A stretch of DNA of 34,812 nucleotides from Chloroflexota bacterium (lineage in GTDB: Bacteria; Chloroflexota; UBA4733). The position numbers and the translations under genes are program-made. A model generated the notes under the pieces. The model saw only the letters and a program-made list of their open reading frames with translations, did no database searches and had not been told where the DNA came from. The stretch covers positions 1-34,812 of the forward strand of contig JANWJO010000023.1 in the NCBI GenBank assembly GCA_025449435.1, given 5' to 3'. Shown here piece by piece: positions 7,745-16,557 of the stretch. Each line of letters opens with the position of its first letter. Within the stretch, counting starts at the first letter, position 1.

Positions 7745-7919
7745 CCTCCTCCACTGGCGCGATGCTCGGGCGCCGTCGCTGGAAGGGAACAGGTATACTG
7801 CCAGCGATTGGTTCGCATGGGTGCGAGCGGCGACAGTCGTATTGACACGGTGGCTGCGCTGACATCGGCGCGCCCGTTTGGCGGCCGTTTGACGCCGCTC
7901 AGCGGGAAGGACATCCCAT

Positions 7920-9836
7920 ATGCTTGCACTTCGAGGAGTCTCGATAACTTTTGGCAGCCGGACGCTGTTTTCACAGCTTGACCTGGCTATTCAAGCGCGC
8001 GATCGTATCGGCTTGGTCGGCCCCAACGGTGCGGGCAAGTCGACCATTCTGTCCCTCCTGTCGGGAGATCTGGAACCCGATACGGGGTTTGTCGAGCGTA
8101 TTGGCAATGCCCGCATCGGTGTACTCAACCAGGAAGCGCCCTGCCAGATCGACCGCACCGTCCTCGACGAGGCGACTAGCGGCGCCGGACCCTATGCCGA
8201 TGTGCGCGATGCATTGGCGGCTATCACCGAGGACTTGGGGAATGCTGCAAGTGATGACCCAAACCTCGCCGCGTTGATCGAGAAGCGCTCAGACATCGAG
8301 GAAGAGTTCGAGCGGCTTGGTGGTGAGCGCACCGTGGCCGAGGCCAAGCGCGTGCTGGCGGGGCTTGGCTTCGTGGACGAAGATTACTTGCGCCGGACAC
8401 AAGAGCTGTCCGGTGGATGGCGCGTTCGCTTGGCCCTGGCGCGTTTGCTCGTGACCGTGCCGGATGTGCTGTTGCTCGACGAGCCAACCAATCACCTGGA
8501 TCTCGCCGCGCTGGAATGGCTGGAAACCGAGCTGTCGGTTTATCGCGGCGCCCTCGTCGTCGTGTCCCACGACCGGACTTTTCTCGACAAGGCGACCAAC
8601 GAGACCGTTGAGGTTGAGGCCGGCACCGTCACACCGTACGCTGGCAACTACAGTGCCTACGTCAAGGAGCGCGAACGGCGTTTGCGTACCGCGGAGGCTA
8701 CCGCCAAGCGCCGCGAGCAAGAGATGGCCAAGGCACGGCAGTTCATCCAGCGCTTCCGCGCCCAGACCGCATGGGCGAGCCAGGTCAAGAGTCGCGAGAA
8801 GATGCTGTCCCGGCTCGAACAGGAAGCCGCCAAGGACGCGTCTAGCGCCCCTGCACGCCGGCGGCAGGTCACCTTCCGTTTTCCACCGGCGGCGCACGCT
8901 ACGCGGATCGCCTGCGAGATGGTCAATGTTGCCAAGCACTACGGCGAGCGCAGCATCATTGACAACCTGTCGCTGGTTATCGAGCGCAGCGAACGCATCT
9001 CACTGGTGGGGCCGAACGGAAGTGGCAAGTCAACACTGTTGCGTTTGCTGGCGGGTATCGAGCAACCTGACGGTGGAACGCTCACGCTCGGTCCCCAATC
9101 GCTGGTCGCCTATTTTGCGCAACATCAAGCGGACGTCCTCAACACCGAGCGCACCGTGCTCGAAGAAGCGTCGGCCGACGCTCCTAGCGGCACTCCCAAC
9201 GAGCGCGTACGCGAGGCCCTTGGCCGTATGCTTTTCCGCAGCGACAAGATGGCCACGCTGGTTGGGTCTCTGTCTGGTGGAGAACGAGCTCGGCTGGCCC
9301 TGGCCAAGTTGCTTTTACAACCTGCCAACATCCTATTGCTCGATGAGCCCACCAACCACCTCGACATCCCGTCCAAGGAAGCCCTGGAAGCGGCGTTGAC
9401 AGGCTATGACGGCGCCATCGTAGTTGCTAGCCACGATCGCTACTTCTTAGAACGGCTCAACACCACCAAGCTGGTGGAAATGGCAGTCAACGGCCAGCCC
9501 GCGGTCGTACGGCTCGGGACCTACGCCGATTGGCGTGAGTTACAAGCACGTATCGAGGAAACCGAGCGGGCCGCCCGGCAGTCGGAGTTGCAACGTCAGC
9601 AACTGGAGGCCGATGTCCAATCGGCGGCGCGCGACGAGATTACCCGGTTGCAAACCAAGCGAGATCACATTGCCACCAGACTGGCCGATCCCGGCGCTTT
9701 CAAAGAAGACGGCGCATGGGGCGACTTGCTCGAAGAGTACCAAGCAGTCGACGCACGGCTCACCAATTTGCTCAACCGCTGGCATGCGCCGGCGCCGTCA
9801 GGGCGAACCGGTGAACTCGTGACCGCTGGCGACTAG
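7920..9836 (+). CDS. ABC-F family ATP-binding protein
   Basis: A 638-residue protein with two ABC ATPase domains in tandem and no membrane helices, the layout of ABC-F factors (EttA, Uup, YheS and resistance types), which act on the ribosome rather than in transport. Domain 1 has Walker A GPNGAGKST at 34-42, signature LSGGW and Walker B LLLDEPTNHLDL. Domain 2 has GPNGSGKST, LSGGERARLALAKLL and LLLDEPTNHLDI. Between them is the charged linker (about 245-310) typical of the family. A C-terminal coiled-coil extension (about 535-620) resembles Uup-type tails. The ATG follows GGGAAGGA. A TATACT at 7794-7799 may be a -10 element. The dihydrouridine synthase gene follows 9 bases after its stop. Confidence 0.93.
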   Translation: MLALRGVSITFGSRTLFSQLDLAIQARDRIGLVGPNGAGKSTILSLLSGDLEPDTGFVERIGNARIGVLNQEAPCQIDRTVLDEATSGAGPYADVRDALAAITEDLGNAASDDPNLAALIEKRSDIEEEFERLGGERTVAEAKRVLAGLGFVDEDYLRRTQELSGGWRVRLALARLLVTVPDVLLLDEPTNHLDLAALEWLETELSVYRGALVVVSHDRTFLDKATNETVEVEAGTVTPYAGNYSAYVKERERRLRTAEATAKRREQEMAKARQFIQRFRAQTAWASQVKSREKMLSRLEQEAAKDASSAPARRRQVTFRFPPAAHATRIACEMVNVAKHYGERSIIDNLSLVIERSERISLVGPNGSGKSTLLRLLAGIEQPDGGTLTLGPQSLVAYFAQHQADVLNTERTVLEEASADAPSGTPNERVREALGRMLFRSDKMATLVGSLSGGERARLALAKLLLQPANILLLDEPTNHLDIPSKEALEAALTGYDGAIVVASHDRYFLERLNTTKLVEMAVNGQPAVVRLGTYADWRELQARIEETERAARQSELQRQQLEADVQSAARDEITRLQTKRDHIATRLADPGAFKEDGAWGDLLEEYQAVDARLTNLLNRWHAPAPSGRTGELVTAGD

Positions 9837-9845
9837 CGCTCGCCC

Positions 9846-10874
9846 ATGACGACGCTACCAGCGTGGGCTGCGGCGTTTCGCCCACCGCTCATTGCCCTTG
9901 CTCCCATGGATGGCGTCACCGACGCTGTGTTCCGCGAGTTGTGCTACCGACTTGGCGCTGAGTTCACCGTCTCCGAGTTCGCGCCGGCCGCCGGCTTGTC
10001 GGCGTCACCCGCTAAGCTGATGCGCAGTATCGGCGCGCGCCACGGCACCAAACCGTTCCTGATTCAACTGTATGGCAAGGATCCACTCGACTTCGCCCGA
10101 GCGGCTCGTCTCATCACCAACCACCTCCCGTGTTCCGGCATTGATGTGAACATGGGGTGCCCAGCCGATCAGGTGGTGGCACATAGCCACGGTAGCGCTC
10201 TCATGAAGGAGCCGGAACTCGGTGGCGACATTGTGTCGACGCTGTGCGCAGCCACACGCCTGCCCATTAGCGTGAAGATGCGCGCGGGGTGGGACACCAT
10301 GAATGCGCCCGAAGTGGCGCAGGTCATGGAGCGTGCCGGCGCTTCACTCATCACCATTCATGGCCGCACCAGGACCCAGCGCTTCACCGGTATCGCCTCA
10401 CTTGAGGCCATCACGGCCACCAAGCAAGCCGTCCACATCCCTGTGATCGGTAACGGCGACGTGCGTGACGTCGCCTCGGCCATCCATATGCTGGAGACCA
10501 CCGGGGTCGACGGCATCATGATCGGTCGTGGCGCTGAAGGCAACCCCTGGTTGTTCAGCGAATTGCGCCAGGCGCTCAAAGGCGAATGGCTCCCTGGTTG
10601 GGATGGCGTGTCCCTGCCAGCATTGGTGCGCGAGCACGCGCGCATTGCTGTCGAGGTCTACGGCCCGGAACGACATACCTTCATGCCGCTACGCAAACAT
10701 TTTATCTGGTACACGCGCGGCATCGCGGGCAAGGATAAGTTGCGCGTGCAAGCGCAGCAGGTGTCGTCGCTCGCCGACGTGGAAGCCTGGGCGACCGCAC
10801 TCGAAGTGGCGATCGACGCCAGCAGGGCTGTCCCGTTCGAGTCCTCAACTGCGGTGGAATTGCCGGCTGCCTAA
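9846..10874 (+). CDS. dus: tRNA-dihydrouridine synthase
   Basis: A 342-residue FMN-dependent TIM-barrel enzyme that reduces specific uridines in tRNA to dihydrouridine. The N-terminus has the family opening PLIALAPMDGVTDAVFR (14-30). The active-site loop reads NMGCPA, with C105 as the catalytic proton donor. SVKMRAGW, TIHGRTRTQRF and the FMN phosphate-binding PVIGNGDV and IMIGRGAEGNPW blocks follow in the expected order. Length is typical of bacterial Dus proteins, and the closest type looks like DusB. It starts 9 bases after the ABC-F gene and is probably co-transcribed with it, which joins two translation-related functions. Confidence 0.93.
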   Translation: MTTLPAWAAAFRPPLIALAPMDGVTDAVFRELCYRLGAEFTVSEFAPAAGLSASPAKLMRSIGARHGTKPFLIQLYGKDPLDFARAARLITNHLPCSGIDVNMGCPADQVVAHSHGSALMKEPELGGDIVSTLCAATRLPISVKMRAGWDTMNAPEVAQVMERAGASLITIHGRTRTQRFTGIASLEAITATKQAVHIPVIGNGDVRDVASAIHMLETTGVDGIMIGRGAEGNPWLFSELRQALKGEWLPGWDGVSLPALVREHARIAVEVYGPERHTFMPLRKHFIWYTRGIAGKDKLRVQAQQVSSLADVEAWATALEVAIDASRAVPFESSTAVELPAA

Positions 10875-11320
10875 GTAGCCTTAGACCCCTCCCGCTAGCG
10901 CTTGTTGTTACCCACATCATTGCTGGTCGCTTGTCTGGCGAGCGAGGCACGACCCCGCGCGGGTGCCCCCAAGGGGCATGCACCCGTTTCCCTCCGGGCG
11001 AGGAGGATGAAACTTGCAGATAGGGCGGCGAACGGGCGCAGCCAGAATCCCCCTGTAGTCCCCCTGGCGGGAGGGACTGGCCACCGAAAGTGGGCGCACG
11101 ATTCGGTGAACAGGCACGACATGCACGGCCAGCGCAATATGTGCGTCCCGGCCAGGGGGGATTACAGGGGGATTCTGCTTACGTTCTCAGAGGCGGGGAG
11201 CAGCCTCTTGATGGCAACTTGGGCCCCTCGTCACACGTCAACGGCAGTCACCCATACTGTGGGCTCTACCTTCGATCCAGAAGCTGCCCGCGTATGCTCC
11301 GGCAGGAGGTTCGCTGGCCC
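10875..11320. other. Non-coding stretch with hairpins and a long inverted repeat
   Basis: 446 bases without a convincing gene. Open frames cross it on both strands, but their translations are arginine/proline/glycine-rich, overlap each other and have no family character. It holds a GC-rich hairpin at 10961-10985 (GGGTGC paired with GCACCC, inner CCCC with GGGG), a long inverted repeat with arms 11043-11068 and 11151-11177, and a 6-bp hairpin at 11189-11208 (AGAGGC/GCCTCT). The density of paired segments suggests a structured RNA leader or an interspersed repeat. Confidence 0.6.
11043..11177. repeat. 135-bp element bounded by 26/27-bp inverted repeats
   Basis: The left arm (11043-11068) begins CAGAATCCCCCTG and the right arm (11151-11177) ends CAGGGGGATTCTG. 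The arms are reverse complements apart from one substitution and one extra G, and pairing can continue inward by GGGA/TCCC. The 82-base interior contains a small hairpin (CCAC/GTGG). No transposase or clear target-site duplication is seen. It could be a MITE- or REP-like repeat, or a folded leader of the following PBP gene. Confidence 0.7.
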
Positions 11321-13162
11321 ATGCACGTGCTCTCACCGACAACGTCAATTCATCGGCGGCAGCCGTTCATGCTGGTCGTCTTCGTCGCGGTTGCAGCCGG
11401 ACTCATCGCGCGCCTGTACTACTGGCAAGTAGTACCTGATCACCCACTCGCTAACGTCGCCGCCTCTGAACACATGCAAACGATCGATGTGATGGCGCCA
11501 CGTGGCCGGATCTTGGACTCGGAGGGTGTACCACTCGCCACCAATGTGACCTATTACCTGGTGTACGCCTTGCCACGACAAGTTACCGATCCGGTTCTCG
11601 ACGCCCAACGCTTGGCGCCCATCCTCGGTGCCTCAACGGAGTCACTCGTTGCAGCTATGCAGTCGCCCAAACTGACCTACGTAGTGCTCGCGCGCAAGAT
11701 GCCACCACAAGCCAGAGACCAGATTGAGCAGTTGTCGCTCAGGGGAATCGGCACCGAGCCGGATCCAACGCGTATCTATCCCGCCGGCACGCTCGCCAGC
11801 CAGGTGCTCGGCTTCACCGATTACAGTGGAGCTGGCCGCTACGGCGTCGAACAGTACTACAACCGGCAACTCAGCGGCACCAATGGCGTCGCGGTGGTGC
11901 AGAAGGATGGCCTTGGTAACACCATTGGCCAGGAGGCGAGCGGCGATAAGCCAGCCGTGGCCGGCGACGACCTGCACCTGACCATCGACTCTGCCATTCA
12001 ATATGATGTTGAGCAGGAGCTCGCTGCCGGTGTGGCGCGCTATGGCGCTGAGTCTGGCACCATCGTCGTGATGGACCCCAAAACAGGCGCTATCCTCGCC
12101 ATGGCAAACTACCCAACCTACAATCCCAACGACTTCATGCACGCGCCGTTGAGTAGCTTCGTCAACGCCGCTATTTCAACCCCGTTCGAGCCCGGGTCCA
12201 CGTTCAAGATCGTGACGATGGCGGGGGGGCTGCAGGCCGGCGCGATCACGCCGGAGACGACGGTGGTCGATCCGGGTTTCCTCAAAGGGAATGGCTACGT
12301 CATCAATGACTGGGATCGCAAACCGCACGGGACCGTCACCATGCGCTACGTGCTCGACCACTCGCTGAACGTAGGTGCGGCCTTTGCCGTGGACCGGCTC
12401 GGCTCGACTGCGTTCTACGCTACGGTACGTGGCTTTCACTTTGGTCAGCTCACCGGTATCGACCTGGAAAGTGAGTCACCGGGGCTGATCTTGACCAGTC
12501 AGGACAAAGGCTGGTATCCAGTAGACATGTTGTTCAACTCGTTCGGCCAGGGACTGACGGCGACCGCGCTGCAGGTGACGGCTGCCGTGGCTGCCGTCGC
12601 CAATGGCGGCACAATGGTCCGCCCTTACGTTGTCCAGCAGGTCGACACCGCGCAGGGGCCGCAGATCACGCAGACGCAAGTCACCGGCCACCCTATCAAT
12701 GCAGCCACCGATGCCGTCTTGAACAATATGCTGGAGGAAGTACCGCGCATCGGCGAAGGTACCGAAGCACGCATTCCCGGCTACACCATTGCCGGCAAGA
12801 CGGGCACCGCACAGGTGGCTCAGAATGGCACCTATCTGGAAGACGTGACCATTGCGTCGTTTGTTGGCTATGCACCAGCCGACCATCCAGCCTTTGTCAT
12901 GTACATCAGCCTCTATCACCCGCTCACCTCGCAATACGGCGCTGACACGGCAGCTCCGATGTTTGGCGAGCTTGGCCAGAAGATTCTCGTTCACCTCGGC
13001 GTACCACCTGAGCAAGCTGTTCCTACAGTGGCCCCGCTGCCGGGCTCGGTAACTCCGGCTGCCCCTGCTGCGGGCAGAAGTACCGCGAGCCAGCCGATCG
13101 CTTCAGCGCAGACGGCGCCGGCCGCCAGCACTCGCGGACCGGTGCCCACCCGGCACCCGTAG
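11321..13162 (+). CDS. Class B penicillin-binding protein (FtsI/PBP2-like transpeptidase)
   Basis: A 613-residue peptidoglycan D,D-transpeptidase. A single N-terminal membrane helix (about 15-33) anchors it; the PBP dimerisation domain (about 55-210) and transpeptidase domain (about 240-555) lie outside. All catalytic motifs are present: SxxK as S293-TF-K296 in EPGSTFK, SxN as SLN (348-350), and KTG at 493-495. The tail (about 565-613) is rich in Pro, Ala, Ser and Thr. The ATG at 11321 is chosen because AGGAGG lies at 11304-11309 and the membrane anchor follows directly. The frame is open further up to 11090, but that part runs through the inverted-repeat element. It contrasts with the degenerate homologue at 2117-4306. 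Confidence 0.92.
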   Translation: MHVLSPTTSIHRRQPFMLVVFVAVAAGLIARLYYWQVVPDHPLANVAASEHMQTIDVMAPRGRILDSEGVPLATNVTYYLVYALPRQVTDPVLDAQRLAPILGASTESLVAAMQSPKLTYVVLARKMPPQARDQIEQLSLRGIGTEPDPTRIYPAGTLASQVLGFTDYSGAGRYGVEQYYNRQLSGTNGVAVVQKDGLGNTIGQEASGDKPAVAGDDLHLTIDSAIQYDVEQELAAGVARYGAESGTIVVMDPKTGAILAMANYPTYNPNDFMHAPLSSFVNAAISTPFEPGSTFKIVTMAGGLQAGAITPETTVVDPGFLKGNGYVINDWDRKPHGTVTMRYVLDHSLNVGAAFAVDRLGSTAFYATVRGFHFGQLTGIDLESESPGLILTSQDKGWYPVDMLFNSFGQGLTATALQVTAAVAAVANGGTMVRPYVVQQVDTAQGPQITQTQVTGHPINAATDAVLNNMLEEVPRIGEGTEARIPGYTIAGKTGTAQVAQNGTYLEDVTIASFVGYAPADHPAFVMYISLYHPLTSQYGADTAAPMFGELGQKILVHLGVPPEQAVPTVAPLPGSVTPAAPAAGRSTASQPIASAQTAPAASTRGPVPTRHP

Positions 13163-13171
13163 GGAGACAAC

Positions 13172-15988
13172 ATGAACTCAGAGGTGGAGACCGGCGCACC
13201 CGCTGTGAGCTTCTCCGCCAAAGATGCGCCGTTGCGTCGGGATGTACGCGTACTTGGCGAGGTGCTGGGCACTGTGTTGCGCGAGCAAGCGGCTCCTGCC
13301 GTGTATGCCACTGTCGAGGAAATACGCGACCAGTGTAAGCGGCTGCGCGCTGACTATACCGAAGGACTTGACGCCGAGCTGCAGCAAACGCTTGAACGTT
13401 TGTCGTTACCCATGACCATCGATATCGCCCGCGCGTTCGCCCTCTACTTCCAGTTGGTAAATCTGGCTGAGCAGCACCATCGCACGCGCAGACGGCGTGC
13501 TCACCGCATGGTCGCCGGCGAGCCACCACAGCGCGGCTCTATCGAAGACTTGGTATCGCGTCTGGCTCGTTCACACGTGCCCTATCAGGACGTGGTTGAC
13601 CGGTTGCAGCGCGTCCATGTGTCACTTGTCCTCACTGCGCATCCCACCGAGGCTACGCGACTGTCCATTCTGCGCAAACAGCGCCGCATCGCCGATCTGT
13701 TGAACGAACTCGACGTGCGCCGGCTCACCAGTCCAGAGCGCGTCGACCTGATGACTGAACTGGCCGGCCTGGTGTCCGTGCTGTGGGCAACGAACGACGT
13801 CCGCGCTCGCCGGCCGGAAGTGGCCGATGAGGTGCGCACTGCGTTGTTCTACTTCGAGGACGTGTTCTTCGAGGCCATTCCTCGCCTACACGCCGAGATC
13901 GAACGTTGCCTACAAACCCACTATCCGGAAGCGCACGTCGACGTGCCAACAGTCGTTCGCTTTGGCTCTTGGGTCGGCGGCGATCGTGATGGCAACCCAA
14001 ATGTGACTGCCGCGGTCAGCCGTGCAACGTTTCTGAGGCATCGCGCCGTGGTGCTGCTCAGCTATGAACAGCAGGTCTCCCGGCTGGCGGAGTATTGCAG
14101 CCAATCCGAGCGTTTTGTAGAGATCTCGCGACGCTTGCGCAACTCGATCGCCACTGATGCGCATGACGTGCCTCAGGCCTCGCCCGCCGTTATCGACAGA
14201 AACCCCGGTGAGCTCTTCCGTCAAAAGTTCCTCTTTATGGCAGAACGCCTGCGGCTAAGTCGCCTGGCGGCTGAAGGACTCACACTGACCAAGCAGGAAG
14301 CAAGCGCCCAATATACTTCCCCGCAGGCCTTCAAAAACGACTTGCAAGAACTGGACCGAGCGTTGCGGGTAGCCGGTCAGCGCCGGTTGGCTGATGGACC
14401 GTTGCGTGGCCTTCGCCGCCAGGCCGACTGCTTTGGCTTTCACCTCGCCAAGATCGACTTCCGGCAAGATAGTTCGCGCCACACCAGTGCGCTGCATGAG
14501 TTGTTCGGACACGCTGGCCTTTGTGCTGACTACCGTGCGTTGGATGAGACTGGCCGGGTGGCGCTGTTGAGCGCCGCACTTCAACATGGCATCGCCGTGC
14601 CGGCCGCCGCGACGCTGAGCCCGGACACGCAAGAAACGATCGACACCTTCGGCGTACTCGCCGAGGCTATTCACGAGTATGGCCAGGACGCTGGCGACAC
14701 CTACATCATCAGCATGACGCACGACGTGTCGGACATGTTGAGCGTGCTTGCTCTAGGGCACATGGCTGGGTTATGCAACTTGGCGGCGCCGGTGCCGGTA
14801 AGCCAGTTCGACGTCGTGCCGCTGTTCGAGACTATCGACGATCTGCACGCCGCGTCGGGTGTCATGGAAGCAGCGTTCCAGCATCCACTGTACGCAGCCC
14901 AGCTTGCTGCGCGCGGCGGCGTCCAGGAGATCATGCTGGGCTATTCCGATAGCAACAAGGACGGCGGCATCATAACAGCCAGCTGGGAACTGTACCGAGT
15001 GCAACAGCGGCTGGTCGATGTTGCGCATCGGCATGGCACACGCGTTCGCTTCTTCCATGGTAGGGGCGGAACGGTAGGGCGCGGCGGTGGGCCAACCAAT
15101 CAAGCCATACTGGCGCAACCGCCGGGCACCCTCGATGGTGACATCAAGCTGACCGAGCAAGGAGAAGCGGTCTCGTTCAAGTATGCGCTGCCAGATATTG
15201 CCCTGCGCAACCTCGAACTGGTAGTGACGGCCGTATACGAATCAATTGATGCGACGCAGGCGTTATCAACCGATCAGCAAGTGGAGTGGGCGGGCATTCT
15301 CGACGGCTTCTCCCGTGACTCTTTGGAGCGTTATCGTCATCTGGTGTCCGATGAGGGCTCGTTCTTGGAGTACTTCCACCGTGCGTCCCCGATTGACGAA
15401 CTGGGTGACTTGAACATAGGCAGCCGTCCGGCCCGCCGTCAAGCCGGTCGGTCGCTGGCAGGCTTGCGAGCGATTCCGTGGGTGTTTGCCTGGATGCAAA
15501 ACCGTCACCTGCTACCGAGTTGGTATGCTGCAGGTAGCACGCTCCAGGCGTTCATACAGCAAGCTCCGCACAACCAAGCGCTGTTGCGTGAAATGTACCA
15601 GGTCTGGCCGTTCTTCAAGTCGCTCATCGACAACCTCCAGATGACGCTCGCCAAGGCCGACATGCGGGTGGCGCAAGCCTATTCCCGCCTGGTTCCGGAC
15701 GCAACCGTTTCCCGAGCCGTTTACGGCGAGACGTTTGCCGAATTCGAGCGCACCAAACAGGCGGTCCTCGCCGTAACTGGCACCAGCGATCTGCTCGATG
15801 ACAATCCGGTGCTCAAGCGCTCCATTCGATTGCGTAATCCGTACGTCGACCCGCTCAGTTATATGCAGGTGCAGTTGCTCAAAGAGTCTCGTTCGGGAGC
15901 CCTCAGCGAGGAGGCGCGTCGCCAGGCCACAGAAGCCATTCTGGTGACGATCAATGGCATTGCCGCTGGCCTGCGCAACACCGGCTGA
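13172..15988 (+). CDS. ppc: Phosphoenolpyruvate carboxylase
   Basis: A 938-residue bacterial-type PEPC, which makes oxaloacetate from PEP and bicarbonate to refill the TCA cycle. The catalytic histidine is H157 in VLTAHPTEATR. Further signatures appear in order: FGSWVGGDRDGNP (264-276), the Mg2+-binding region FETIDD (552-557), GYSDSNKDGG with K596, and FFHGRGGTVGRGGGP (627-641), the mobile glycine-rich loop. It ends in NTG, the conserved C-terminus of the family. The ATG follows AGGGAGA. It lies 9 bases after the PBP gene, so co-transcription is possible although the functions are unrelated. Confidence 0.97.
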   Translation: MNSEVETGAPAVSFSAKDAPLRRDVRVLGEVLGTVLREQAAPAVYATVEEIRDQCKRLRADYTEGLDAELQQTLERLSLPMTIDIARAFALYFQLVNLAEQHHRTRRRRAHRMVAGEPPQRGSIEDLVSRLARSHVPYQDVVDRLQRVHVSLVLTAHPTEATRLSILRKQRRIADLLNELDVRRLTSPERVDLMTELAGLVSVLWATNDVRARRPEVADEVRTALFYFEDVFFEAIPRLHAEIERCLQTHYPEAHVDVPTVVRFGSWVGGDRDGNPNVTAAVSRATFLRHRAVVLLSYEQQVSRLAEYCSQSERFVEISRRLRNSIATDAHDVPQASPAVIDRNPGELFRQKFLFMAERLRLSRLAAEGLTLTKQEASAQYTSPQAFKNDLQELDRALRVAGQRRLADGPLRGLRRQADCFGFHLAKIDFRQDSSRHTSALHELFGHAGLCADYRALDETGRVALLSAALQHGIAVPAAATLSPDTQETIDTFGVLAEAIHEYGQDAGDTYIISMTHDVSDMLSVLALGHMAGLCNLAAPVPVSQFDVVPLFETIDDLHAASGVMEAAFQHPLYAAQLAARGGVQEIMLGYSDSNKDGGIITASWELYRVQQRLVDVAHRHGTRVRFFHGRGGTVGRGGGPTNQAILAQPPGTLDGDIKLTEQGEAVSFKYALPDIALRNLELVVTAVYESIDATQALSTDQQVEWAGILDGFSRDSLERYRHLVSDEGSFLEYFHRASPIDELGDLNIGSRPARRQAGRSLAGLRAIPWVFAWMQNRHLLPSWYAAGSTLQAFIQQAPHNQALLREMYQVWPFFKSLIDNLQMTLAKADMRVAQAYSRLVPDATVSRAVYGETFAEFERTKQAVLAVTGTSDLLDDNPVLKRSIRLRNPYVDPLSYMQVQLLKESRSGALSEEARRQATEAILVTINGIAAGLRNTG

Positions 15989-16011
15989 TAAGCGGTTCGG
16001 TGCACGCGGCG

Positions 16012-16557
16012 CTAAGACCACGTGCCGATGATCCGGCGCGCCATGGACGAGCCAACAAGCGTGCTTGTGGAAGCGCCCAACACGCAGAACTCCGGTGCCG
16101 GCCCCAGAGTGAGCTGGCGTTGCCACAACGCGTCTGCTCCGAGTTGGGATGTGCGCACGGCCAGGAACTCCTGGTAGCGCATGCCCGCTGGCTTGCCAAA
16201 CCACCTGCTGAGGGGAGCGTCGATGTTGAGCCGGCCGGCCGAGCGGAAGCGATAGATGCCGGCCGTGCCGCCCGCCGCGAGCCCGGCGATCTGGTTGTGT
16301 GCGCTGTCTATGGTCGGACTCACGACGAAGTCATTCAGGCGCTCAAGTACCGCCAGGCTATCCACGACGTGCCAGTCTTCATACGCCCCCATCGTTGGTG
16401 CCCAGGGACAGTTCGTGACGTGCGCGGTTGAGGTAGCAAGCAATCCGAGCGGCGGCTGCTGCCAGAGTGCAGCACAAAAGCCCGCCAGCGCCCGCTCATA
16501 GTCGTCCGGCGCGACGCCCGGCGCCGGCCAGTGCCAGAAGACATATGCGAAGGTCAT
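16012..16557 (-). CDS. Hypothetical protein coupled to larC
   Basis: A 181-residue protein that I do not recognise. Its ATG overlaps the larC stop in an ATGA junction (16554-16557), so it is translationally coupled and is the last gene of the moxR-to-larC chain. It has no signal peptide or membrane helix. Two parts, residues 1-60 (FWHWPAPGVAPDDYERALAG) and about 125-175 (GMRYQEFLAV, LGPAPEFCVLG), could be two halves of a dimeric alpha/beta-barrel-like fold, but this is a weak impression. Coupling to LarC suggests, without proof, a role linked to the nickel-pincer cofactor or its enzyme. It converges with ppc 23 bases away. Confidence 0.72.
   Translation of the reverse strand: MTFAYVFWHWPAPGVAPDDYERALAGFCAALWQQPPLGLLATSTAHVTNCPWAPTMGAYEDWHVVDSLAVLERLNDFVVSPTIDSAHNQIAGLAAGGTAGIYRFRSAGRLNIDAPLSRWFGKPAGMRYQEFLAVRTSQLGADALWQRQLTLGPAPEFCVLGASTSTLVGSSMARRIIGTWS

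Noticed and set aside
7794..7799. TATACT as a full promoter for the ABC-F gene
   Set aside because: No -35-like hexamer is found at 16-18 bases upstream; it is kept only as a possible -10 box.
8289..8939. A 216-residue antisense frame in the ABC-F gene
   Set aside because: Composition and position mark it as a shadow of high-GC coding sequence.
8464..9399. A 311-residue frame inside the ABC-F gene
   Set aside because: It is a +1-frame shadow rich in Arg, Ser and Pro over a gene with complete ABC motifs.
11090..11320. N-terminal extension of the second PBP back to a GTG at 11090
   Set aside because: The extra 77 residues run through the inverted-repeat element, have no signal or PBP character, and a good ribosome binding site precedes the ATG at 11321.
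10875..11320. RNase P RNA, tmRNA or a known riboswitch in the non-coding stretch
   Set aside because: I could not find the conserved cores, such as GAGGAAAGTCC for RNase P or a tRNA-like end for tmRNA, on either strand.
15512..16204. A 230-residue minus-strand frame over the end of ppc and the coupled hypothetical gene
   Set aside because: It is antisense to the conserved ppc C-terminus and has no family features or start signals.
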